Assembly: GCA_963691815.1 (NCBI GenBank) | Contig: OY829661.1 | Span: 26,541,461 to 26,605,460 of the forward strand | Origin: Echiichthys vipera | Taxonomy: Eukaryota > Chordata > Actinopteri > Perciformes > Trachinidae | Direction: 5' to 3' | Length of the DNA: 64,000 bases | Shown: one piece after another, positions 23,391 through 36,988 of the stretch | Layout: the number at the start of each line of letters is the position of its first letter | Position numbering within the stretch: position 1 is the stretch's first letter | Made by a program: the position numbers and the translations under genes | Notes under the pieces: model-generated | Databases searched by the model: none | Told to the model about the DNA's origin: nothing | Seen by the model: only the letters and a program-made list of their open reading frames with translations

Positions 23391-24647
23391 TCTTAGTGAT
23401 ATGTGGCCATGCAGAGAGTTTGAAAGATTTCAACCTCCACCCCACTTCACAATAAACGATATCATGATGTAGCATGTTTTCTGCTGATTCAATACATCAA
23501 CAATCTCAAGTGAATATGTTTTAAACTCTTGTGTGAATTCAATACTTTCATTTTATGAAGAACATGATAAAAATGAACATGGATGAAAACGTAAAGCGTC
23601 TGAAATCACGTAATTATCGCTGTAACACAGTTCAGGTGCTGGATTTTCAACATCCTGATAGAGAAATATGAACTGTAGATATTGTTTTATAAACATTGTG
23701 TTGACGATAAAGATCATATCATCCAGGGATCATTTTATATGTGGTTAGAATAGAATAGATTTACTTTAATGATCCCAGACTGGGAAATGATTCTGTAACA
23801 GCAGCAGTGGGTCAGCAAATAAAACACTTTGTACATAACATAAATAGAATCCAATATATACATAGTGTATATATACAGTGCACAGGGTGCTATCAACAAT
23901 AAACAATAATAATATATACAACAAAATATGGAAAATATACGTTAACTCAATAACCTATTTTTCCAGTAAAGTCAGAATAATCCACTTTTGTTTACTGTCA
24001 CCTTTCTAACTGTTTACATGTTTACTATCGTATATCTTTCCTTATTTGCACGATCCTCTGTGCTGACTGACTCCTCACTGCGGGACTCATAGGGTTATCA
24101 TAGTAGTTTTCATACAGGGACTAGTTTTTTGGATGAAAGTAGATCCGGTGAATTATTTAGATCAGGAAAGGCTCTTTTTTGTTGTTGTCGTTTTTATGAT
24201 TAAAAAATAAAATCACTCCTCACACCAGCAAAAACTAAAGTCCTTTCACATCCTCTGTATTAAAAGAGACGCATACGTTTAAAAAGACACGTAAACATCA
24301 AAGCATGGACACATGATAGTGTCTAATGCATGTTTCAGAGGCAGGAGAGATGAGAGGGTGACTCTCATCGAGGGTCCCAGGCCCCGGTGTGAAAACCACG
24401 CCACTGCAGTCACACCGTTCATCCACGAAGAGCCGGTTTACCTTCATTAATAAACTGTCAGGTCTCAAATTAATTGCAAACTTCGAGATTCAGGTGCAAC
24501 GGCATGGACGCGTTGGAATCACTGAGGCGGGAAAAGCAGCTGAATGAAAACGGCATTAACCTTAACAGGATCAGCAGTGTATGTAAATATTCATCATGTT
24601 ATAGGGTAATTGTATGGCTTTTGCCATGCGGTTTGACAGACAGGTGA
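23391..24647. other. Gene-free stretch with a minus-strand LINE tail
   Basis: 23,740-23,960 ('tttactttaatgatcccaga' and the AT-rich sequence after it) looks like the 3' end of a minus-strand L2-type LINE. Nothing else is recognised. Confidence 0.4.
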
Positions 24648-24750
<103 letters not shown>

Positions 24751-25126
24751 TCTGAGAGCTCTTTCGGTCTTTTCAGAGTGGGTACAATAGGGGTAGTTGT
24801 TGGCATTATTCCAGCGAACCAGTGTGTGAGGAGCCAACACAATGGGCAAGCAGCATGGCAGTCGGGGTGCACGGCCAACACATGCACAGGACGCCATACA
24901 GCATAACCCTGGTCTTTCTGCGCACACACGCACGCACGTACCTTGGCGTTTGTGTGTGCATGTGACAGAAAAAAATGCACATAATCTGCCTTTACACATG
25001 CAAAATACTCAGCCTGTTATTGTGTGAGCGAGACCGGGCTGTGACATGACAGGATATAACATAACACCACCGACATATAATGGAGTCCTCTGGGGGGGAT
25101 GCTGTCATGCAGATACATGCAGCACA

Positions 25127-25560
25127 CACACACACCTGGAGAAGCAAACACATGTACACACACCTGGAGAAGCCTATACATGCATACACACACATGGAGA
25201 AGCATATACATGCATACACACAGCTGCAGAAGCAGATACATGCATACACACACCTGGAGAAGCATATACATGTATACACACACCTGGAGAAGCATATACA
25301 TGTATACACACACCTGGAGAAGCATATACATGCATACACACACCTGGAGAAGCATATACATGCATACACACACCTTGAGAAGCATAAACATGCATACACA
25401 CACCTGGAGAAGCCTATACATGCATACACACACCTGGAGAAGCATATACATGCATACACACACCTGGAGAAGCATACACATGTAAACACACACCTGGAGA
25501 AGCATATACATGCATACACACACCTGGAGAAGTGTATACATGTATACACACACCTGGGGA
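25127..25560 (+). repeat. 30-bp minisatellite, about 14 copies
   Basis: The unit is 'cctggagaagcatatacatg' plus 'catacacaca'. The exact 30-bp period keeps frames open on both strands (for example 25,080-25,781 plus and 24,992-25,618 minus), which are not genes. The array appears to derive from a CA-rich seed. Confidence 0.95.
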
Positions 25561-25991
25561 GTGGCAGATTAAGGTGGTCATGGGCTCCTAGACTACGGTC
25601 TGTTTGGGCCCCCCACATTATTAATCATGCTTTATCAGAGAACGCAACCTTGAAAAATCCTTTCAATACAGGAATTTCCTTCAGTAGACCTTGGTCCTGT
25701 TTTCCTTCAGTCGTTGTGCTTTTCTTCTTCGTGCTTCGCTATCACATTTCCTTTCTGACATTTTGCCGCTGTGCCATGTAGTGACAGTGAGTGACGTAGC
25801 ATGTGACAACAAGACTGATCGTATGAGCCCGGCCACGTGATGGCAGCTGACCCAGTAAATGTGTAACATATCCATCCAATCAGCGACTTCATTTTTAAAA
25901 AATGTTTCTGAGGGCCCCAATTGGAGGCAAGTTTTTTTTCCTAGTGTAGTAAATAAAATAAAATAAATAGTTTGGCCAATCCGTGCGTGCG

Positions 25992-26102
25992 TGCAGAGGC
26001 GGATTAATGCACAGGCTGGCCTAGTCTGCAGGCCTGGCCTAGTCTGTGTAGGGGCCCCTGGGCTGCAGACTAGGCCAGCCTGTGCATTAATCCGCCTCTG
26101 CA
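25992..26102. repeat. Perfect 40-bp inverted repeat with 31-base spacer
   Basis: The arm 25,992-26,031 (starts TGCAGAGGCGGATTAATGC, ends CTAGTCTGCAG) is exactly complementary to 26,063-26,102. GTGCG/CACACG-type sequence outside the arms extends the partial pairing. The spacer repeats part of the arm ('ggcctggcctagtctg'). Confidence 0.95.
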
Positions 26103-26764
26103 CACACGCACACACATGCATGCACACACACACACGTTGAAATATAGTCCCAGAAAAGCAAAGAACAACCCTTTCAGAGTTAGTTCTCAGTCAACAAACA
26201 ATTACAATGCACACAAAAGAGAACAAACATTTAAAAAAACAAACGTATCAACTTATACAAAGCTCCTAATTGCTGTTTGTGCCTCTGCTCCGATCGATTA
26301 GCGCTCCACGAGCCAAAAGTAAATAAAAAAAGGATGAAAGTGAATCCAACTCAACAGGTTTAAAAGTACCTAAACTGTAAACTGGAGGTGTATTAATTAA
26401 ACACGCATAATTAAAGGCAATTAAAGATCCTCAGTTTAAAGGCAAAAAATAGAAAATTCATGAAGTACGCCTGAGACAAAGATAGACCGCTAACCTCTGT
26501 CTCTGCCTTCATTAAGAGGAATTTGGAGCAGCGTAACACACACATGCACACAAACACTTCTGGAAGTGTCTTAATTGGGAAATGATTAAACTCCTCTTTT
26601 CTTCACTGTTTATTCTTTAGATGACAATTAGCGGCTCATAATCCACCGCGGCAGAGATATTGTTACCGCTCCTTCTCTAAAGAGCGCTCGCACTTATTCT
26701 TCCCTGAGTGATAAATACACTTCAGACAGACTTCGAGTGGGAGGACACATGCACCGCACGTCCT
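26103..26764. other. Gene-free stretch
   Basis: AT-rich, apparently unique sequence with no coding signal. Confidence 0.5.
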
Positions 26765-27280
<516 letters not shown>

Positions 27281-27726
27281 TTCAGCCAGGATTCTTTGGA
27301 CGTCCACGAGGTCACGACGAGCCCGCCGGCCACCGTCACAACGCTTTGACAAGAAATCAAAAAACGAGGTGTCTAATTTGTACCTGTCCTCCGTGTCCTC
27401 ACCGGTGCCTGTGCCTATGTAATGTGACAACTGCATATTCGATAAAGCCATTTCATGTTTCCAGTGGAAAACAAGTTCCAGAAGCCGACAGTGACGTCCG
27501 GTGGCCGAGGACGTCTCCAGATCCTTTGAGAGATGGACCACGATGTAAATGTCCTGCAGTCATGTGTTACACCAGCAGACGTGTGTGCGTTTTTTTGTTC
27601 AAAATATATTAAATGTTAATAGAATTATAGAATAAATGACTTTGAAGAATAACGTACCAACCATGTGATTTAGTTGTGTTACAGTTATATTTTTCTCCGA
27701 GGGCATTTTAGGTATTACTTGTTATT
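27281..27726. other. Short gene-free spacer between two SINEs
   Basis: No supported feature. The frame at 27,346-27,612 lacks any recognisable domain. Confidence 0.5.
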
Positions 27727-28065
27727 GGGCGGCAGTAGCTCAGTCCATAGGTGACTTGGCTGGGTCGCTGGTTTGAGTCCCTGTGTGGACCATGAATGGA
27801 GCGTGGACTGGTGGCTGGAGAGGTGCCAGTTCATCTCCTGGGCACTGCCGAGGTGCTGTTGAGCAAGGCACCGAACCCTGAACTGCTCGGGGCGCTGGTC
27901 ACTGGCAGCCCCCTCGCTCTGACATCTCTCCATTGATTGCATGTATATAGATCCTGTCTGTGCATGTGTGTGTATTTCGGGCCTGTGTGTGTAACAGTTA
28001 ATAACAGAGTGAAAATTGAATTTCCCCGTTGTGGGATGAATAAAGGAATTCTTCTTATTATTATT
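27727..28065 (+). mobile_element. tRNA-derived SINE, copy C
   Basis: The most intact copy without a long GT tract: 'gggcggcagtagctcagtcc', box-B-like GGTTTGAGTCC, 'gcaaggcaccgaaccctgaa', 'gaatttccccgttgtgggat', and an 'aattcttcttattattatta' tail. Confidence 0.9.
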
Positions 28066-28299
28066 AAACTGTTATAATATTTTATCAGATAGAGGGAAAA
28101 GGGAACACTCAGCCTCATCTGTCGGCCAAAGACAAACCCATATTGGTCGACCTCTACGCTGAAGTGCAGTGAAGTCTGAAGTTACTAAAAAAAAGTATCT
28201 CAAAATCCCACCTAGTAGCTGAGTAAATGTACTTAGTAACATATACAAACGCTTTATTTTGTCCATTATTTAACTGTAGTGTGACGTTAATTCTAACAA

Positions 28300-28805
28300 A
28301 GACCAAAAAATGTGAGCACATTACACCAATTCTTAAATCATGACACTGGCTTCCTGTACGTCAGAGAATTGATTTCAAAATCCTCCTGCTCACATATAAA
28401 TAACTACATGGTCTAGGGCCGAGGTATATCACTGATATGCTCCCACTACATAAGCCTTCAGGATCACTAAGATCCTCTGAGTCTGTCAGAGTCTGTTAAA
28501 CTCAAATCAAGGGAAAGCATCTTTCAGTCATTATGCATCAAACAGCTGGAATAGACTTCTTTCAGCCACTCTGAGCACTTTTAAAACTAGACTGAAAACT
28601 TTTAAGACTTTTATGTTCACCTCAGCTTTCTGCTAAATCTTTGCACTTCTAACGTCCGCACTGTTTTTATTATTGTCTGTGTTTTTATTCTCTATGTCTT
28701 TCTGTGATGCATTTTAACTCATGACATGTTGCTGTGAAGCACTTTGAGTCTGCCCTGTGTATGAAAAGTGCGTTACAGATAAAGTTGCCTTGCCTTGCCT
28801 ATAAC
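28300..28805 (+). mobile_element. LINE remnant (reverse-transcriptase C-terminal region)
   Basis: The degraded frame reads HITPILKS, stop, HWLPVRQRIDFKILLLTYK, stop, LHGLGPRYITDMLPLHKPSG, matching the conserved C-terminal region of fish L2/CR1-group LINE proteins. The 3' end is 'gccttgccttgcct'. Several stops show it is inactive. Confidence 0.7.
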
Positions 28806-31800
28806 AACATGGGTCTTTTTCACTGTATAAGGCATCAGAATTAGAAAGACACAAGAAAATGATACAAAATGCTACTTAACTCATTAAAATGTATAACATA
28901 TAGACACATTTAAGCATTCAAACGTATACAAATGTCTAAACCTGTGTTATATATTTAGTTGTTGTTTCCAACCATGTTTGAAGCAGAGAAATGTTTCGTT
29001 TCGTCCTCTTTGTGCCCACGTCAGCGTTGTGTTTGTCTGCCAGAAGCTTCATAAATTGACTTTTTATCCAGTTTTAAGACACGTTTTTACGATACACTTT
29101 AGATCTTGGCTCTAGATGTTGTTATTTATTTGTTTTACGGTGCATTTGTTGTGTGCTGTGAGTGTCTATAGTGTTTGTTTTGTCCAGTGGGGATTAATAA
29201 AGCTTTATATTTTTTTACTCTACAGTGGTCATTGCTCGTCTGGAGCTTCTTGACTCGATTTTGAACGTGAAGCTGCTTCGTTTGGAGTCACTGAAGAAAA
29301 CAAGTCCCATAATCGTCACGACATCCGCGTCTTTTGTTGTTGTTTTGATTGTGAAACTAAAAAAATCAAAATGTCATATTTCTCAAACTCAAGTATTTTG
29401 AGGTTGAGGCTGAAATCTCACATACATATTGCACAATCTACAGGAAATATGTGCCGTTATTTCGGCGAATCGACACTTTTATGTTTTCATTATTTCCCTT
29501 TAAAACACGGGCATAAAACTTTGGGGGGGGGGGGGGGGGCGACTACCCAGGGCCAAGGTAGGGGGCGCAGGAATTACAAGGGTTTTCTGTTTGTAATTAG
29601 TGTTTTCTAAGTAATTAGTGTCATAAAATAACTTCAAAATTGTCTGAATACATTGGTTGAGATACTGAACTATGTATTTAAAAAAAATAATCGTGGAGGT
29701 TCTCTGAGGCCCCCTTACAAAAGGCTCAAAATGGTTTCATCTACTGACTTGTTAATGTCTTCCATTAAGAAAGTAAAGTCAGGGTCCCAGAAGAGCAAAG
29801 AGATACAAAGAGGAAAATCAACCAAAGGAAACCAAGTGTTTATTTTTATTTCTATCAAAAGTAAGGTGGCTAGCTTTTAGCGGGATCATCCCTATGTTCC
29901 CCGGTTCCAATGGTCCCCACTCGACCCTTTTCCCCCAAAAGGGGTCGCATAAGCCTATACCTTCGCTAATTTAATTCAACATTTTGTTAGGGTTAGGGGG
30001 TAGTGTTCGGGTCTGCATAGGCCTATTTGCCAGGGAATTAGGCACTGACTGTAGGAAAAATAGCAGACCATCAAGGGTCCTATGTTCCCCGGTCACATAC
30101 AAAGCGGGGAACATAGGACCCGGGGAACATAGGACCAGGGGAACATACGTAGCTAAGATCGACACAGCCGCTAGCTAAGTCGCTAACTGTTGTTTTTACT
30201 ACTTGAATACAGAAGGAGTTAGTGTGAGGACAATAAGTTCAGATGGTGGTTATAAAAGGGACACCCATATTTTTTGTTATTACACATTAAAATGTTATGT
30301 TTTATCTAAAAGAATCACTTTGCTCTAGTTCTTCCATCAGGCAATACAGGGGTATAGTGGCGTCTTTATGCCCTAAATGAGCAACTCAGTCAAGGGAAAA
30401 CACAGCCGATGCGCTCTGTGTATATTCTGCATCTGGCTGGACGGAAGCATGACTGTATTGCAATGTGTTTTCTCAGGTAAGCCCAAAGAAAATGGATAGA
30501 GACGTATAAAAGCGTAACACCACAGAGTTATAGAGGTGGCGAGGAAGTTGGCCGAACATTCCTGCACTGTTATATGTTGTTTTCTGTCGAGTATCTCCGT
30601 CACTCTGAAGCCGAAGTTAAAGCTAAAGCTAAGATAACTGCACATGAAGAGCCATGTTAGTCGCTAGGCCAAGTTACTGGGTTATATAGAAAACTTACGG
30701 GGTGTAAGGTGTTTATACGTTTATACCAAACCGTAGATATGGTGTTGATGTAAAGGAGACAGTGATATTTGTCTGTATATATGGTAGAGTAAAAACAGTT
30801 AAATGGTAACTTGAGCAGTGTATATATATATATAGTCTGCATCCGGCTGGACGGAAGCATAACTGTGATGCAGTGTGTTTTCTCAGACTGCGTCTTTATT
30901 GAAGTGTGCAACATCAGCTAGCAAGGTACTACAGCACAAAGCTCCTTTTTTGTGCTGGAACGGGAGGTAAAAAAAAAAAATTGCACCCTATGAAGGTACG
31001 AGGAATAAAAACGAATGAAAGAATATGTGATAGTTGCCGTAGAGTCGCCTAATTAAACAGCCGTGTCACACCTCGTACAGTCACAGTAGCTCCAGCTGAC
31101 TGGTGACACAGCTCAGAGGCAGCTTTCCACGCAGGAACACTGAACTACAGCGATTTCAGAAAACAATTAATCTCAGACAGACCTCGAAGACAGCTGTGCG
31201 GAGTGTCTCGCCTTTTGTGTAAGAGTGTTTACGTGTGTTTCGGCTGCGTATGCGTGTGTGTATGTGTGTGTGTAACCTGACAGCCTGCAACACAATAGGG
31301 GTCCAAGTGAGTGTGAACTCTTATTCGTTCCCACAGCTGCCATTAACAGAAGGAATGAACAGCCTCTTGCTAATAAAGTGAATAAATAAATAACACTTAA
31401 GAGGCCATGTTTACTTCCTAAGTCTCCGCCGATTAGTGCTAGTTTAACAAAAAACAAGAACGCAGGAAGAGCGCGTGGATTAACTCTCGTCGGTACAGTT
31501 CATACATTCACCGTGGCGATTACAGTCACTTTGCTAAGTCGGATTATGGCGCCGAACCCACCTCGGTGTCAAAGGTCAAGGCTGGTGATGTTCTATATTT
31601 TTGTTATTGTCCTCAGGATCCCATAAAAAGATCAAATCCAACAATGTGTTGGTGCGTCTCAGTACTCTGTCTTCCTGTCTGTGGCTGTGGCTTCATATCT
31701 GAAACACAACACACAACAAAGGAACACAACAACACAATAAAGGAATCTTGAGCCTTAGTTTGGGACTATTTTCAGCGGTGGATTAATCCACACTTGGTGC

Positions 31801-32201
31801 TTGGGTGAGCATTTGTGTCAGCAGGACGGTGTGTGCTGGACTGAGTCAAAGTAAAATACAGTGTGTGTGTTCATGGTGATCAAGTGCAACAGTGCAGCTC
31901 ATTGGCTGCCGTTTCCACTACTGTGACGGCGGTCTTAGACGCACCCGCGTGAAGCCATATCAGAGGGCCAATTTCCAGGTGAACATGGCCCAACGTTTAC
32001 CTCCAAGCAGGGCTCACCGTGGCCTGAAGCAGAGTCGGGAGCCTCTGCGGGGGGAGACGTGTTCAGCTTCATCGCTGAAGAACCCGAAATAAACGGACAA
32101 TAACCAACAGTGCCGGTCAAACGAGGCTCTGCTCAGTGTCTGCAGGGGAATAATACATTAGCAGCTGTCCGAACTAATAGCCTATTAACATAAGCCTAGC
32201 T
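28806..32201. other. Gene-free stretch
   Basis: It holds a G run (29,521-29,539), a local set of GGGGAACATA repeats (30,095-30,146) and a pair of related segments ('ggctggacggaagcat' at 30,435 and 30,847). Frames of 60-94 codons lack domains. I see no exon. Confidence 0.4.
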
Positions 32202-32627
<426 letters not shown>

Positions 32628-32754
32628 CTGCGCTGAGAGATGAATTGGTGACTTTTACGCCAGGTTTTCAGAGAAATACTGCGGAGCGAAGTTAGCCGCA
32701 GCTCGCAGTGGTGGAAAGACGGCGACTGATGTATTTTTACCAACAATGGAGGAA

Positions 32755-32755
32755 G

Positions 32756-32835
<80 letters not shown>

Positions 32836-32836
32836 C
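32755..32836 (+). repeat. (CA)n followed by (GCAC)n
   Basis: A CA tract that changes into GCAC tetramers from about 32,795. Confidence 0.95.
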
Positions 32837-35800
32837 AATAGTAGATGCATTGATCTGTGGTTTTGTCTTTACAGATTATTAATTGACAATAATGTAGAAT
32901 ATTAGCAAAATACAGTTTTTAAGTCACTTCTACATGATTTTTCCGTCGACGCAGCCTGATATGTATGTTCGGACATAAAAACAGAAAGACTTGATGTCAT
33001 GTCAACTATAAGGTCCCCTCACTACATGTTTCAGAGCTTTCAACTGCGTCCTATTCAATCATTTCTCAGCATCTCAGGCGTAATCTGCATTTGTACACTT
33101 ATAGGACGTTCCCCGGACGTACTGAAGAATGTAATTTGGTAATTAGAAGCAAAGGAGAGAAAAAGCTGTTTGGTATTTCAGGAGTTTCCTTGAAAGATCT
33201 GCTCCATTTGAACCAATCCTGCAGGAAACACCTCGCAGAATGAATGAAATGTGAAAAATGAAATCAATTAAAACGCTTTAGGGGGTTTTCTTTGTGGGGA
33301 CTTTGACTCATGACCTCAGTGTTTTCTGCTTTCAAAGGTTTCACGGTTTAACCAGCAACGTTTCTTTTGCAGTAAAAAGGTTTTTCTCTGTTTTTCAGGA
33401 TAAACCACAGAACGTACCTGGTTTTAATGAGGAATTACTATTTTTTGAATATAAATTGCTCCGGTTTACTCGTCAGGGTCTGTGGGTAATACAGAGAAAC
33501 AGAGGAAACTATTATTGCAGGTGAATTCTTCAAATTCAGTCATAATTCAGTCCGGCTGGACAATATGGCCAAAACCTTCCATCTCTAGAGATCATTTCAT
33601 ATCCCAGTAACGACATATATCAGGATATAGCATAGCCTAAAAGAAAAGCAGGTGTTTGTTCTTAGCAATATAGACGACGTACAGTGTATCACAATATCGC
33701 GATTTATGTTTTCATCACGATACGATTTATTTAAAAGACAATAAACTATCATATCTGTATTTAACGTGCAGCAGGCTTTCCAAACCTCAGATGATAAAAC
33801 CCAAAAATGTGAAAATAAAAGCGCCATTTGGGGCGAACTGACCGCTGAGGAGCGCTTTTTTAAAGAACAAACAAAGAAAATAAAGTAACGTTTATGGCGT
33901 TTAAAAAGGTGCTGATCCAGCTCCGAGAGGAAGAATGATGGAAGAGGAGGATCAGCGTGAAAGTGTTTAGCTGGTGGTTGAAAGACTATAGTGCGTAGCA
34001 GAGAGTATAGAGACAGAGACAGAGGATGGAGGGGAGGTGGAGTGGGGGGGTGGGGGGTGCAACAAGATGGAGAGAGACTGCCTGCACATACTGTCAAGGC
34101 AGTTAATATAAGGTGTGGAGATAAGGCCCCACAGACAAACATTGACCAAATCAGGCATTTCAGCAGCGCGGCCCAAACTGTCAGTCAGCCTGAGAGACAG
34201 ACCAACAATCAGCACTTTACCTCTGATAAGGGCTCTACTGGGCGCGTGCAGGAAATAGCCAATCTGTAGCCAGCCTGGCAAGGAGGGTGATGGCAGGGGG
34301 GGAGTGGAGGAGGCTGAGGCGGGCGGTGTGATGATGGAGAGTGAAGGGGTTAGAGGAGGGGAGCGAATGTAGAGAGACAACAAGTGAGGGGGAAAGTGGC
34401 CTATAAATTTAGAGCGAAATGTGGACCGAGGGTTCAGAGGGAGGGATAATACCCGAGAGAAGGAAGGGGAAAGAAAACAGGATGATATCCCTCCACAGCC
34501 CAGCCGGGTGCTCTCACAGAGACAGAGATTCAGAAGGGAATATAAGTGATGGGGGGGGGGGGGGGGGGGTTATATATAAAAAAATAGAAAGAGAGGTGTG
34601 ATATCAGCTCCTAAAATAGTGTCTCTCCCCGGTTTTTTGTCACCTGGGGAACAGCTTGCACAGAGCGAGTGTGAGAACTTGGTTTAGACCAACACCTTAC
34701 ATTCATGATTTGCCAACAGCTTTGACTAGCTCATTATTCAACGTGCCGTTCGCCTTGCCTCGCACACAATGGCATCATTTCATCCTCTCTATTGATTAAT
34801 GGTGCATGTAGTGTGGACATGCGCGCGCACAAATTCAACGCGTATGCCTCGCGTGAGTGTGTGCCGTGCGCCCCAGTGAAGGATAACACTCCCTGTTTTT
34901 AATGGAGGAGTCTGCACTAGCTATTCCCTCATAACCAAATAAACACATCCAAAAAACGCTGGAGTGGATGCCTACGGAAATCAGAGGTGTAGTGTCGAGG
35001 GGCCGCAGCCTGGATCCACACTGGCCCCTGCGGGTCGCGCCGCGGAACTGCAGTCTGGGGAGGGCGAGTCGGTGGAAATAAATTCCCAGCCGTTTACCTT
35101 TGTCAAACACATTTAGGTTCCTCCAAGCAAAACAGGGGAGAGCACCAACAGCTGGCAAAGTATTTGTTTTCGGAAGTGGAGTCAGAGGGGTGTCTGGGCT
35201 TCCTTGATCATGAACCACACTGCCATTACCATGACCACTGATAACAGTAGGAATCGTAAACAAGCTAATCACCGAGGGCCCTATTTGTATTCTCATTTGT
35301 GTTTGCATGCACTGGTGTGTAGGGGGAGGGTGCAAAGACCGGCGTGGGGAGGGGAGGTTGGTAGCAATGGAGATGGAGGATGGAGGTGTGCGCGAAAGGG
35401 TTAAGTTCCCTCCCTGGTTGCACGCTGCTTTCTCTTGCTCTGTCAAGCCCCATTAAACCTGCTACACCACAGCAATAAGGTGCCATCAATTACAGGCACG
35501 CCGCCATCAATGCAGAGCGCAGAGGAGAGAGGAGAGGAGAGGCAGGAACATATAAACAGGACAAACGGCCACATAAAAGACCCGCAGCCACATAAAGCCC
35601 TGCAGCCTGCCCCTCACAGACAGCTAAAACACACCCGCCGTCTCTCTGTGCATCACCTGTGAGGTACAGCGTCACTCTGCCTGTGAATGAGAGGAGGCTT
35701 TGTCTCAAATACACACTAAATGCGTTCATTTCACATTCACTTTCATTCATAATAGCAGCAGGAAACAAAAAAGATTTGGGAACAAGTGGGTGACAACATT

Positions 35801-35935
35801 GATTGCAGTGTGCTTCTACTGCCCCCATGTGACGGCAGTGGAGCCTTTCAGAACGACAGGGGCACGAGAATATACAAACTTAAACTTCTATATCCACCTC
35901 TAGAGTAAGAAAAATAAAAAATCTGTTTTGTGTGC
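32837..35935. other. Gene-free stretch, largely non-repetitive
   Basis: 34,640-35,700 is the largest apparently unique block in the left half of the window and could hold regulatory elements. A G run lies at 34,551-34,569. A 203-codon minus-strand frame (34,835-35,446) has no recognisable domain. Confidence 0.4.
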
Positions 35936-35937
35936 AT

Positions 35938-36235
35938 CATGAACCCACAGTGGGCGACTGTGTGGGTTGTCCTACATTCGAGAGATTCGTGGTTCGATCC
36001 CCACCTCCCCCGGTCCACATGTAGAAGTGTCCTCGAGCAAGACACTGAACCCCGAATAGCTCCCCGTGCTGTGCACGCGTGTGTAAATGGTTAGAGTAGA
36101 CGGTCTGTAGATGTCCACTGCCATCAGTGTGAATGTCTGTGTGAACGGGTGAATGTGACAAACACTGGGAAAGCGCCTCGAGTAGTCAGAAGACTAGAAA
36201 GGCGCTTTATAAGTACAAGTCCGTTTACCATAACC
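35938..36235 (+). mobile_element. tRNA-like SINE family 2, copy 1
   Basis: It carries a box-B-like GTGGTTCGATCCCC and ends with 'aaggcgctttataagtacaa', a well-known teleost SINE-like tail. A minus-strand copy lies at 46,868-47,342. Confidence 0.7.
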
Positions 36236-36492
36236 ATCACTGAGTAACCCACGTTCTTGGTCTTTGCCCTTTCTGTGGTCCGTGTTGTTGAGGACCAACA
36301 CTCTCTGTGCAAGTCCTAACAGAAAATCAAGCTTTGGTGATTTAAAGAGAGAGAGGTATGATAATACAAATATTAGGGATTGCGATGGAAACAATAAAGG
36401 CTTTGAAATTTTAAAAATGTGCGTGTTTGTAGATGCTGGATTATTCCATGAGCAGCAGATGTTATAGAATCTCTGACTAATCGACCTTTTTT

Positions 36493-36988
36493 GTGCATAT
36501 ATGTCTGTATATGTCGTATGTCTGTATATGTCTGTATATGTCGTATGTCTGTATACGTCTGTATATGTCGTATATGTCGTATGTCTGTATACGTCTGTAT
36601 ATATGTCGTATGTGTCTGTATATGTCCGTATAAGTCGTATATGTCCGTATATGTCCGTATATGTCCGTATATGTCCGTGTATGTCCGTGTATGTCCGTAT
36701 ATGTCCGTATGTGTCCGTATATGTCCGTATGTGTCCGTATGTGTCCGTATGTGTCCGTATGTGTCCGTATGTGTCCGTATGTGTCCGTATGTGTCCGTAT
36801 GTGTCCGTATGTGTCTGTATGTGTCTGTATGTGTCTGTATGTGTCCGTATGTGTCCGTATGTGTCCGTATATGTCTGTATATGTCCGTATATGTCTGCAT
36901 AGATCTGTATATGTCTGTATTTGTCCGTATGTGTCCGTATATGTCTGTATATGTCTGTATTTGTCTGTATATGTCCGTATATTTGTGT
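36493..36988 (+). repeat. 10-bp tandem repeat, about 48 copies
   Basis: The decamer 'gtgtccgtat' alternates with 'atgtctgtat' and 'atgtccgtat'. Related variants cluster (pure gtgtccgtat at 36,721-36,810). Long frames such as CVRMCPYVSV are artefacts of the decamer. Confidence 0.95.

Noticed and set aside
25080..25781. 233-residue HLEKHIHAYT repeat protein
   Set aside because: A by-product of the 30-bp tandem repeat, with no splice or start context.
27727..28065. Functional tRNA gene suggested by box A and box B-like motifs
   Set aside because: The tRNA part is diverged, is embedded in a multi-copy SINE with an L2-like tail, and would not fold into a complete cloverleaf as judged by eye.
33597..34142. 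181-residue minus-strand frame
   Set aside because: Proline/serine-rich because of a C/T-rich strand composition; overlapping frames on the same strand look similar and no domain is visible.
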